Position numbers and translations under genes: made by a program. From positions 24,911-88,910 of the forward strand of contig JAJYUB010000010.1 in the NCBI GenBank assembly GCA_021792795.1: a stretch of 64,000 nt of DNA. Reading direction: 5' to 3'. Each line of letters begins with the position of its first letter. Position 1 is the first letter of the stretch. The notes beneath the pieces were generated by a model that did no database searches, was not told the origin of the DNA, and saw only the letters and a list, made by a program, of their open reading frames with translations. Positions 1-7,743 of this stretch are shown here, one piece after another. This stretch comes from Acidobacteriota bacterium (GTDB taxonomy: Bacteria > Acidobacteriota > Terriglobia > Terriglobales > Acidobacteriaceae).

Positions 1-172
1 CCCTTGGGGTGGGTCCGCTGAGACTCTTTCCTATGTAGTAAATGTAGGCCACCACAAAGATGAGGAACATGGCGGATTCGGCGGTGATCAAACACCACAT
101 CCCCACGCTGCCGCGGTACGGCAACTCCCATGGATCGTCCTTGACGTCGAAGGTGAACGGGATCGTCGTCAT
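1..172 (-). CDS. coxC: cytochrome c oxidase subunit III, N-terminal part (runs off window)
   Basis: Only the first 57 codons are inside the window. The translation begins MTTIPFTFDVKDDPWELPYR and continues into a hydrophobic helix with the run ESAMFLIFVVAYIYYIG, which fits transmembrane helix I of heme-copper oxidase subunit III. Its ATG overlaps the TGA stop of coxA (ATGA), so the two are translationally coupled. The order coxB-coxA-coxC is the usual one for caa3/aa3 oxidases. Subunit III has no redox cofactor and stabilises the proton-pumping core in the inner membrane. The rest of the gene lies left of base 1. Confidence 0.85.
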   Translation of the reverse strand, partial: MTTIPFTFDVKDDPWELPYRGSVGMWCLITAESAMFLIFVVAYIYYIGKSLSGPTPR

Positions 173-1890
173 TTTTGGGCCGCCAGTCGATTCTCGGTTT
201 CGAGTTCATATTTCCAGTCCGGATCTTCCGGATGTTTCAAGTCCCACAGGGGGCGACGGCTGCGGACCATGGGATCTTCGGCGAAGTTGTAGCTGGGCGG
301 CGGTGAGGTGGTCGCCCACTCCAGCGTCCATGCGTCCCAGGGATCGTTGCCGGCAAGTTCGCCGTAAAAGTGGGAGCGCACCAGGTTGTAAACGAAGATG
401 AGGACCGCAATCGCCTGAATGAATGCTCCCAGGGTCACGACCAGGTTCCACGTGGCCCAGTGGTGACCTGGCTCGTAGGTATAAATCTCGCGGGGCATCC
501 CCAGCAGGCCGACGATGTGCATGAAGTCGAAGGTCATCTGAAAGCCGATGACGAAAAGCCAGAAGTGCCACCTGCCTAACCTTTCACTCATCATGCGGCC
601 GGTGATCTTCGGGAACCAATAATAGAACGCGGCAAACAGGGCAAAAACGATGCCGCCGACAATGACGTAGTGAAAATGGGCAATCAGAAAATAGGAATTG
701 TGCAATTGCCAGTCGAAGGGCGCCACCGACAACATGATTCCAGTCAGCCCTCCCAGCGTGAATTGAAACAGGAACGCCGTGCAGAACAGCATGGGGACGG
801 TGAAATGGATTTTTCCGCCCCACATGGTCGCCAGCCAGTTGAAGATTTTGATCCCAGTGGGAACGGAAATGATCATGGTAGACAGGACAAAGGCAGTGTT
901 GGCAGCCGCTCCCATGCCCACCGTGAACATGTGGTGCGCCCATACCGTGAAGCTGATGAATCCAATCCCGACTGAAGCCGCTACCATGGCCGGATATCCG
1001 AAGATGGCTTTACGCGAGAAGACGGGAACGATTTCGTTGACAAATCCAAAGGCGGGCAGCACCAGGATGTAGACTTCCGGATGTCCGAAGATCCAGAAGA
1101 AATGCGCCCATAGAACGGCCGAGCCGCCAGCCTGAGAGTCGAAGAAATGGCCGCCCAGGAAACGATCGATCAGCAGCATGATCTGCGCGGCGGACAACGG
1201 CGGAATGGCCCCAAGCGCCATCACGGACGTGACCAGCATCAGCCAGACGAACAGCGGCATCCGGTTCAGCTTCATCCCTTTGCAGCGCATGCAGAGCGTG
1301 GTGGCAACGATATTCAGGGCGGTGCCGATGGTCCCAATGCCGCTGATAAAGATCCCCAGCGCCCAATAGTCGGCGGCATGGCCTTTTGAGAAGGCAGTTG
1401 AGGTCAGCGGCGCATACGCAAACCAGCCCTGGTCGGGAACTCCAGGACCGCCGTAGAGGCCCTGGCCTCCCACCAGGCTGTAGTAGAGCAACAGGGCGCC
1501 AAAGAAAAAGATCCAGAAGCTGAAGGCATTCAGCCGGGGAAATGCCATGTCGCGAGCGCCGATCATCAGCGGCACGAAGTAGTTCGCGAACCCGAACAAA
1601 ATCGGCATGGCCACGAAAAAGATCATGGTAGTGCCATGCAGCGTGAATAGCTGATTGAAGTGTTCCGGCGAGAGAAATGTCGCCTCGGGCCTGGCAAGCT
1701 GGATGCGAATCAACAGAATTTCGATTCCGCCGATGAGGAAAAACAATAGCGCGGCGGCGATGTACATGAGCCCGATTTTCTTGTGATCGGTGGTCACGAT
1801 CCACGCATGCATCACCTCCAGCCAGGGCCGGGGATGCTTCTGCTTCGGAGTCAGATCGAGCACTCCCGACAGCGGTATGGAATCAGCCAT
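169..1890 (-). CDS. coxA: cytochrome c oxidase subunit I
   Basis: The 573-residue product is the catalytic subunit of an aa3/caa3 heme-copper oxidase, reducing O2 to water and pumping protons across the inner membrane. Visible hallmarks are the helix II heme a ligand in TLHGTTMIFF (about residue 84), the CuB His and cross-linked Tyr region in FGHPEVYILVLP (about 270), the CuB His pair in WAHHMFTVG (about 320), and the heme a3/a ligands in HFHYVIVGG (about 410). The length is usual for the family and many hydrophobic helices are present. A GAGAGG ribosome site lies about 8 bases before the ATG. It sits 25 bases after coxB and overlaps coxC by 4 bases, so the three are one operon. Confidence 0.97.
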   Translation of the reverse strand: MADSIPLSGVLDLTPKQKHPRPWLEVMHAWIVTTDHKKIGLMYIAAALLFFLIGGIEILLIRIQLARPEATFLSPEHFNQLFTLHGTTMIFFVAMPILFGFANYFVPLMIGARDMAFPRLNAFSFWIFFFGALLLYYSLVGGQGLYGGPGVPDQGWFAYAPLTSTAFSKGHAADYWALGIFISGIGTIGTALNIVATTLCMRCKGMKLNRMPLFVWLMLVTSVMALGAIPPLSAAQIMLLIDRFLGGHFFDSQAGGSAVLWAHFFWIFGHPEVYILVLPAFGFVNEIVPVFSRKAIFGYPAMVAASVGIGFISFTVWAHHMFTVGMGAAANTAFVLSTMIISVPTGIKIFNWLATMWGGKIHFTVPMLFCTAFLFQFTLGGLTGIMLSVAPFDWQLHNSYFLIAHFHYVIVGGIVFALFAAFYYWFPKITGRMMSERLGRWHFWLFVIGFQMTFDFMHIVGLLGMPREIYTYEPGHHWATWNLVVTLGAFIQAIAVLIFVYNLVRSHFYGELAGNDPWDAWTLEWATTSPPPSYNFAEDPMVRSRRPLWDLKHPEDPDWKYELETENRLAAQK

Positions 1891-1915
1891 GGCTTGCGCC
1901 TCTCGCTTTCTCAGC

Positions 1916-3001
1916 TTACTTCAGTGTCGCCAGATAGGACGCGATCAAGGCAACGTCCGCATCGCTCAGTTTCATGGCCGGCATCAGGCAACCGGGTTTG
2001 TAGCGGTCAGGGTCTTTGATCCAGCCCTCCAGATTGTCGTGGGTATTCGGCAACGCGCCCGATGCAAGAGTGTCGCGGCTCATCAGGTGGGTCAGGTCCG
2101 GTCCGAAGCGGCCGTTCGCCACTGTGCCGCGGATGGTGTGGCAGTTGATGCAGGCGTTCTGTTCAAACACCGCTCTTCCGGCCGCTACGCTGGGGTCTTG
2201 AACGGCTGGTTTCTGCTGATTGGCGAGCCACTTCTGGAAGTCGGCGGGCGTCTGGGCGTAGACGCGAATCAGCATCCGGGCATGCTCCGCGCCGCAAAAC
2301 TGCGCGCACTGGCCAAGGTAGACGCCGGTCGCTTCCGGCTGAATCCACATTTCGTTCACCTGGCCGGCCATCAGGTCCGTCTTGCCGGCCAGCCGCGGCA
2401 CCCAGAAACTGTGATCGACATCCGCCGTGACAAGTTTCATGAAGGTTGGCATCGGATGTTTCGCATCGTCGCTGACTGGAACGTGCAACTCATCCGCCGT
2501 CGCAAAGTTGTATTTCGGGTAGGTAAACTCCCACCAGAACTGATGGCCGGTGACGGTGACATCGAGCGCCTGTGCCGGGTGCGGAGCGTTTTGGACGCTG
2601 AAGACGATTCGCACGGTGGATAGAAACAGCACTACCACAATCAGGATTGGAATTACGGTCCACGCCAGTTCAATCTGGTTGCTTCCGTAAATCTGGGGCG
2701 GCTCTGTGTCGTCATCTCCGGGGCGCCAGCGAAAGCGAATGACGACGTACAGCAGCAATCCGAAAACAATGACGAAAATTGCGCCGGTGACGATGAGCAC
2801 AAACATCGAGAGCCGAAAAATGTCGTGGGCAGGCGCCGACTGGGGAGAAAAGATGTTGGTGGAAGATGTAAAAAGCTTCTCGAAGAAGCCGCCGCCGGAG
2901 CGAGCGGCCATTGCCAGGGCCGCGGCATGGAAGGATGCATGACCCTGCGCCGCCGACAACAGTATCGCGGGCCGCACGGCATTCAAACTGGGAAACCTCA
3001 A
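1916..3001 (-). CDS. coxB: cytochrome c oxidase subunit II with fused cytochrome c domain (caa3 type)
   Basis: This subunit takes electrons from cytochrome c through a dinuclear CuA centre. The sequence shows two N-terminal transmembrane helices, then a cupredoxin domain with the CuA ligands in GQCAQFCGAEHARM. A C-terminal class I cytochrome c domain follows, with the heme motif CINCH and a distal Met in GCLMPAMKL. The C-terminal cytochrome marks it as caa3 type. The frame is open upstream to an ATG at 3157, but that ATG has no ribosome site. I chose the TTG at 3001, which has AGGAG 7 bases before it and is followed by a hydrophobic segment. This gives 361 residues. The start is the uncertain part; the identity is not. 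Confidence 0.93.
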   Translation of the reverse strand: MRFPSLNAVRPAILLSAAQGHASFHAAALAMAARSGGGFFEKLFTSSTNIFSPQSAPAHDIFRLSMFVLIVTGAIFVIVFGLLLYVVIRFRWRPGDDDTEPPQIYGSNQIELAWTVIPILIVVVLFLSTVRIVFSVQNAPHPAQALDVTVTGHQFWWEFTYPKYNFATADELHVPVSDDAKHPMPTFMKLVTADVDHSFWVPRLAGKTDLMAGQVNEMWIQPEATGVYLGQCAQFCGAEHARMLIRVYAQTPADFQKWLANQQKPAVQDPSVAAGRAVFEQNACINCHTIRGTVANGRFGPDLTHLMSRDTLASGALPNTHDNLEGWIKDPDRYKPGCLMPAMKLSDADVALIASYLATLK

Positions 3002-3189
3002 TGCACCGCTCCTGCAACGCTGAATGCCGGTGTTTGTTTGTCGGAAAGGTTTTGCATGCCCGCTGATGGCTGAATCCGGAGTGATGTGCCCACATTCCAG
3101 TATGCCATCGATCCGCCTGGCAGTTGCGCGATCCATATTTTGAAATGCAACAGCCATTCGATGCAGTATGTTTCTCCGGCTTCATTGCA

Positions 3190-4116
3190 TCACTGACGGA
3201 TACGAGGATTGGCGAGGATGTAGAGCGCATCGGTGAGAAGATTGACCAGCACATAGGTCAGACCGATCGCCAGAATGCAGCCCTGCACCAAGGGATAATC
3301 CCGATTGGAGATGGCGGAGATGGTGAGCCGACCGATTCCGGGCCAGGAAAAGATGGTCTCGGTCACAATGGCGCCGGCCAGCAACACTCCGAACTGCAGG
3401 CCGATGACCGTCAGCAGAGGAATCATCGCGTTGGGCAGGGCGTGACGATAGACGACCGCGCGCTCGGAAAGACCTTTGGCGCGGGCGGTGCGAATGTAGT
3501 CCTGGCCAAGTTCCTCCAGCATGGAGGTGCGAACCATGCGCGTCAGAATGGCCGCCAGAGCGGACCCCATGGTGAGCGTCGGCAGAATAAAATTCCGCCA
3601 CGACCCCGTACCCGAGACGGGAAGCCATCCCAGTACAATGCCGAACACCAGAATCAAAATGGGTCCAAGCGTGAAACTTGGAAACGAGACCCCAAACAAA
3701 CTGATCGCGCCCAGGCTTTGGTCCTGCCACTTGGAGCGGTGGCGCGCGGACGCGATGCCGGCGGGGAACGACAGTAGAATGGCGAGCAAAATCGCGGGGA
3801 CCGCAAGCTCCAATGTATAGGGATAGCGCGACAGAATCAGTTCTGTCACCGGCCTGTTGAAGCGAAGCGATTGTCCCAGGCTGCCGTGCAGCACGCCATT
3901 CCAATAGCGGACATATTGGACGCCAAGCGGAACATCCAGGCCATACGCGTGCCGCAGCGCGCCAATGTCGGACGCGGTCGCTCCCTCCCCCAGCATCTGC
4001 TCGACTGGATCGCCGGGGACAAGATGGATGAGAAAGAAGATGAGCGATACAACAAGCCACAGCACGGGAAGCAACAGCAGGAGCCGCTTGAGGACCGTTC
4101 GCCAGGCTGCCTTCAT
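3190..4116 (-). CDS. dipeptide/oligopeptide-type ABC transporter permease (DppB-like)
   Basis: The 308-residue membrane protein belongs to the binding-protein-dependent transport permease family. It starts with a basic stretch and a hydrophobic helix, carries the DppB-type N-terminal extension (LVPGDPVEQMLGEG, then LDVPLGVQYVRYW), and has the EAA cytoplasmic loop in YIRTARAKGLSERAVVYRHA (about residues 200-220), which docks onto the ATPase. Its ATG overlaps the stop of the upstream CorC/HlyC gene (ATGA). No partner permease, ATPase or binding protein lies next to it; a DppC-like permease and a DppF-like ATPase occur alone about 53 kb and 41 kb away in this window. The substrate is unknown; peptides or nickel are typical of the family. 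Confidence 0.9.
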   Translation of the reverse strand: MKAAWRTVLKRLLLLLPVLWLVVSLIFFLIHLVPGDPVEQMLGEGATASDIGALRHAYGLDVPLGVQYVRYWNGVLHGSLGQSLRFNRPVTELILSRYPYTLELAVPAILLAILLSFPAGIASARHRSKWQDQSLGAISLFGVSFPSFTLGPILILVFGIVLGWLPVSGTGSWRNFILPTLTMGSALAAILTRMVRTSMLEELGQDYIRTARAKGLSERAVVYRHALPNAMIPLLTVIGLQFGVLLAGAIVTETIFSWPGIGRLTISAISNRDYPLVQGCILAIGLTYVLVNLLTDALYILANPRIRQ

Positions 4117-5624
4117 GCGGGACCGCTCCCCTCGGCTTTGTTCAGGCCGATCTTGCTCCCTGGATTTTCAACTTCGGCATTGGCGTCGATGCTTTCGGGT
4201 CTGGCCGGCAGCATGACGCTGTCGTCGAAGAGGGAGCCTTGCGCCTGAACGTTTGGCAACGGTTGTCGATCGGCTGGCGTGAACGATTCAACGCGGATGC
4301 TGGTGATGCGGCGGTCTTCCATGGAGGCGACGGTGAACCTTCGCCCGTCATGCACAAAAGAGTCTCCCACCCTGGGAATTTTCTGCATGTACACCAGCAG
4401 AAATCCAGCCAGAGTTTCCACCCCGCCATCGTGCGGCAGATGCCAACCCAATTGCGTTTCCAGGTCCAGCAGGGTCACGTTGCCATGCAGCACCAGCGTG
4501 CCCGAGGAAAGTTTTTGCATGGAGCTGTCGCGCACATCGAACTCGTCCTCCATCTCGCCGACAATCTGCTCCAGCGCGTCTTCGACCGTGACCAATCCGG
4601 TGATCGAACCGAATTCGTCCACAACGATGGCCAGATGCCTCCTTCGCGTCTGAAACTCCGTCAACAGATCGGAAACCGCCTTGGTCTCGGGAACGAAAAA
4701 GACATCGTGCATCAGTTGACCGATTTGCATCTCGCTCTCGCCGCCGTGGATTGCGTTCCCAGGAGGCGTTGTCCGCAGGATGGCGCGGGAATGCATCAGT
4801 CGCGCCATGTCCTTGGCATAGACCACGCCGACGATGTGCTCCGGTCCTCGCGCAGGATCGTAGACCGGCACTCGCGAGCGCTGCACCTGCGTAAGGCGAG
4901 CATTGGCTTCCGCAATGGGAAGATTGGCGGGCAGAGAGAAAATCTTCTGCCGCGGCGTCATGATTTCGCGCACGGTGATCGTGTCCAGATCGAGCACGCG
5001 ATGGATGATCCGCTCCTGCTTTTCCGGCAGCAGGCCCATGCGGCGGGTGGCCGTGGCGATCAGCTTCAACTCCTCCGGGGAGTGGACGCTGCCTTCGGGC
5101 GCGCGGGAGAGCCGGAACAAACGCAGCACGACCTCCGCCGAAGCGTTCATCAGGCGGACCAGAGGCCGCGTGACGCGCATAAAGACATGAATGGGGCCGG
5201 CGATGGCCAATGCCATTTTTTCGCCCTGGCGCAGCGCCAGCGACTTGGGAACGAGTTCGCCGAAAATGACTTCCAGATAGGTAATCAGGCTGAACGCCAG
5301 CGCGCCGGACAGAATGCCGCCGTAGAAACGCGCATGTGGCAGCAGGGAAAGCCAGGGCAGCAAAAAGCGGGCGACAAACGGTTCGCCGAGCCAGCCCAGG
5401 GTCAGGCTGGCCAAGGTCACGCCCAGTTGGACGGCGGGCAACAGCTCGTCGAGATTGGCCTGTAAATCGGCGACGATGCGGGCGCCCGTGCGTTTCTGTT
5501 CAATCAGTTGCTGCACGCGTGTTCGCCGCAACGAGACCAGGGCAAACTCCGCCGCGACGAAAAAAGCGTTGGCCAAGATCAGCGCGGCAATGGCGGCGGC
5601 CCGAAATAGCGGCAGACTGGGCAT
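4113..5624 (-). CDS. HlyC/CorC family transporter-like membrane protein (DUF21-CBS-CorC)
   Basis: The 503-residue product has the CNNM/CorC architecture. An N-terminal DUF21 membrane domain (about residues 1-190) holds several hydrophobic helices. A tandem CBS pair follows (about 210-340), starting at REIMTPRQKIFSL with the second repeat around RRRHLAIVVDEFGSITGLV. A CorC_HlyC domain comes next (about 350-440). The last 60 residues are low-complexity. Relatives are linked to magnesium or cobalt export, and the CBS pair probably binds an adenine nucleotide. It is the first gene of a two-gene unit with the DppB-like permease, joined by a 4-base overlap. Substrate specificity cannot be read from sequence. 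Confidence 0.9.
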   Translation of the reverse strand: MPSLPLFRAAAIAALILANAFFVAAEFALVSLRRTRVQQLIEQKRTGARIVADLQANLDELLPAVQLGVTLASLTLGWLGEPFVARFLLPWLSLLPHARFYGGILSGALAFSLITYLEVIFGELVPKSLALRQGEKMALAIAGPIHVFMRVTRPLVRLMNASAEVVLRLFRLSRAPEGSVHSPEELKLIATATRRMGLLPEKQERIIHRVLDLDTITVREIMTPRQKIFSLPANLPIAEANARLTQVQRSRVPVYDPARGPEHIVGVVYAKDMARLMHSRAILRTTPPGNAIHGGESEMQIGQLMHDVFFVPETKAVSDLLTEFQTRRRHLAIVVDEFGSITGLVTVEDALEQIVGEMEDEFDVRDSSMQKLSSGTLVLHGNVTLLDLETQLGWHLPHDGGVETLAGFLLVYMQKIPRVGDSFVHDGRRFTVASMEDRRITSIRVESFTPADRQPLPNVQAQGSLFDDSVMLPARPESIDANAEVENPGSKIGLNKAEGSGPA

Positions 5625-5801
5625 TCGCCTCCGAGTCTAAAGCAAAACCGGGGACGCTGTAGCGCTGCTGGAGGCGGGCCCGCGGAAGGAATCCGAGGCA
5701 TGGGTTAGTTTTCCGGGAACCCTTGTCAGGAATTCCTCGTAACTTTGGCTTGCCGGTAGTACATTCTCAATTGATCTTAGGTTTCGTCGGAGGATTCCCC
5801 C

Positions 5802-6716
5802 ATGCACGCTCCACGATTTGCCACGGCATTTTTTGCCGTCATTTTCCTTTCAACCCTTTGCTTTGCGGCGGAACCGGAATTCCACCGCTCCTTGACCGTC
5901 AACGGAAATCTGACCTTCAGCGTCTGCGCCACTTCCGGATCGATCCACGTTGCCGGAGTCGAAGGCAGCAAGGTTGCAATCTCGGCCAACCTGCACAAAA
6001 GCAACTGGCACACCACCGGCACGTCTGGAGACATGAAGGAGATTGCCGCCAATCCTCCCATCCACCAGACTGGCAATGAAATCAAGGTGGGCGACGCGGA
6101 CACATGCGGCGGCGCCAAGGCCCACAACATCGATATCGACTATGAGATTACGGTCCCTAAAAGCTCCACCGTGGAGGCCGTGACCGGGCCCGGCAACGTG
6201 CATGTGGAAAATATCGGCGGTTTTGTCCATGTCGCGGCAGGCAGCGGCAATATCGTCGCCAGCAACGTTGGCCCGGATTCCAAACTTGCCACTCGGTCCG
6301 GCACTGTCGATATTCAGGGGGCCCATGGGGCGGTGATGGCCGTCACCGGATCGGGGAACCTGTCGGTCCGCGATTCTGAGGTAAGCGAAGCGCGGCTACA
6401 CACCGGCTCGGGAAACATTACGACCACGAACCTTCATGGCGGCATGCGGGTCAACTCGGGCACCGGGAACCTGACCATCGGCGGGATGCCGAGCGCCGAT
6501 TGGAAGCTCGAGACTGGCTCCGGGGCCATTCAAATCCATGTCGACCCGAACGCGAAATTCACATTGGACGCGGAGACCGGCTCCGGCACCATCGATTCAA
6601 ACCTGCCCAGCCCACTCTCCGGCCACATCGCCAACGGCGTGTTAAAAGGGCCGGTGAACGGCGGCGGCCCGACCGTCCAGGTGTATACGGGTTCGGGAAA
6701 AATTACTTTCGATTAA
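5802..6716 (+). CDS. secreted DUF4097-family beta-strand repeat protein
   Basis: The 304-residue protein starts with a clear signal peptide (MHAPRFATAFFAVIFLSTL, cleavage probably after CFA). The rest is a repetitive beta-strand protein in which short units built on (T/A)GSGN or TGSG recur about every 18-20 residues (VTGPGNVHVENI, AAGSGNIVASNV, VTGSGNLSVRDS, HTGSGNITTTNL). This is the DUF4097/DUF4098 type of right-handed helix, common in Acidobacteriota as secreted or periplasmic proteins of unknown role. A GGAGG ribosome site lies just before the ATG. It stands alone between the minus-strand CorC gene and the HAD phosphatase. Confidence 0.85.
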   Translation: MHAPRFATAFFAVIFLSTLCFAAEPEFHRSLTVNGNLTFSVCATSGSIHVAGVEGSKVAISANLHKSNWHTTGTSGDMKEIAANPPIHQTGNEIKVGDADTCGGAKAHNIDIDYEITVPKSSTVEAVTGPGNVHVENIGGFVHVAAGSGNIVASNVGPDSKLATRSGTVDIQGAHGAVMAVTGSGNLSVRDSEVSEARLHTGSGNITTTNLHGGMRVNSGTGNLTIGGMPSADWKLETGSGAIQIHVDPNAKFTLDAETGSGTIDSNLPSPLSGHIANGVLKGPVNGGGPTVQVYTGSGKITFD

Positions 6717-6839
6717 GAATGCCGCAAGCAGATGCGGGGGCCGCGAACGAATGTTTCTCCCTGGAAACTCTGCGCGATGTTGTCCATCGTGGCAGCCCCG
6801 CTGCATTTTTGGCCGCCCGGTTTCGCTTACAGTAGAGAT

Positions 6840-7571
6840 ATGGTCCATGGGCCCCGCAACCTCCCCGTTGAGCGCTTTCGCCTGATTGTGTTTGACCTGG
6901 ACGGAACGCTGATCGATTCTCGCGCCGACCTGACGCACTCCGTCAACGCGATGCTGCGATACCTTCACCGGACTGAACTGCCGGAGGACGTGATCGCCAG
7001 CTATATCGGCGACGGTGTCGGGATGCTGGTGCGGCGCGCGCTGGGAGACCCAGCCGATGCCGCGCTGCTGGACGACGCCGTCGAGTATTTCCTCGCCTAT
7101 TATCGCGAGCACAAACTGGACAACACTTACGTCTATCCCGGAATGCTGCCGCTGCTGGACGCGTTGCGCGATCATCCGAAGCGGCCTCTGCTGGCGGTGC
7201 TGACGAACAAGCCGGTGGGGCCGTCGCGGGCCATCTGCGAAGCGCTGGGACTGGCGGAGGGAATGTTTCGCATCTACGGCGGCGACAGCTTTCCCACCAA
7301 GAAGCCGGATGCGCTGGGGTTGCAGACCTTACTGGGAGAAGCCAAGGTTGCACCCCATCAGGCGGTCATGGTCGGAGATTCCGATGTCGATGTTCTAGTG
7401 GCGAAGAATGCCGGAACGTTTTCGATCGGCTGCAGCTTCGGCCTCTCGCCGCACACCTTGGAGATTGTGCCGCCCGACGTGCTGGTTCACGCGCCGCTGG
7501 ACTTGCTCCCATTGCTGGCGGGCCAGGACGGAATGCCAGATACTGCCGTCGAAATGGGACGAGTCATCTGA
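6840..7571 (+). CDS. HAD-family hydrolase, phosphoglycolate phosphatase-like
   Basis: The product (243 residues) has the HAD fold with motif I DLDGTLIDSRAD (nucleophile and acid Asp, about residues 17-19), motif II Thr in VLTNKPVG (about 120), motif III Lys in TKKPDALG (about 155) and motif IV in MVGDSDVDVLVAKNAG (about 178). The cap between motifs I and II is helical, as in Gph/PGPase proteins. The likely role is dephosphorylation of a small phosphate ester such as 2-phosphoglycolate, but HAD substrates cannot be named from motifs. The frame is open to 6732. I chose the ATG at 6840, which puts motif I 16 residues from the N-terminus; the earlier stretch is not family-like. Confidence 0.85.
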   Translation: MVHGPRNLPVERFRLIVFDLDGTLIDSRADLTHSVNAMLRYLHRTELPEDVIASYIGDGVGMLVRRALGDPADAALLDDAVEYFLAYYREHKLDNTYVYPGMLPLLDALRDHPKRPLLAVLTNKPVGPSRAICEALGLAEGMFRIYGGDSFPTKKPDALGLQTLLGEAKVAPHQAVMVGDSDVDVLVAKNAGTFSIGCSFGLSPHTLEIVPPDVLVHAPLDLLPLLAGQDGMPDTAVEMGRVI

Positions 7572-7743
7572 GCCCTTCGGCTGCGCTCGGAGCAGGCTCT
7601 TAAAGCCGTGCCCCGATACAAGACCTGAAATGATTTCTTTCCGGCAGAAGACCGAAGATTATTTCTTCCACGAATTTACGACTCAAGACCCTAGCCTCGC
7701 CAGGATGCGTCACCCATGACATTTCGCTATCGGTGGAAATGCG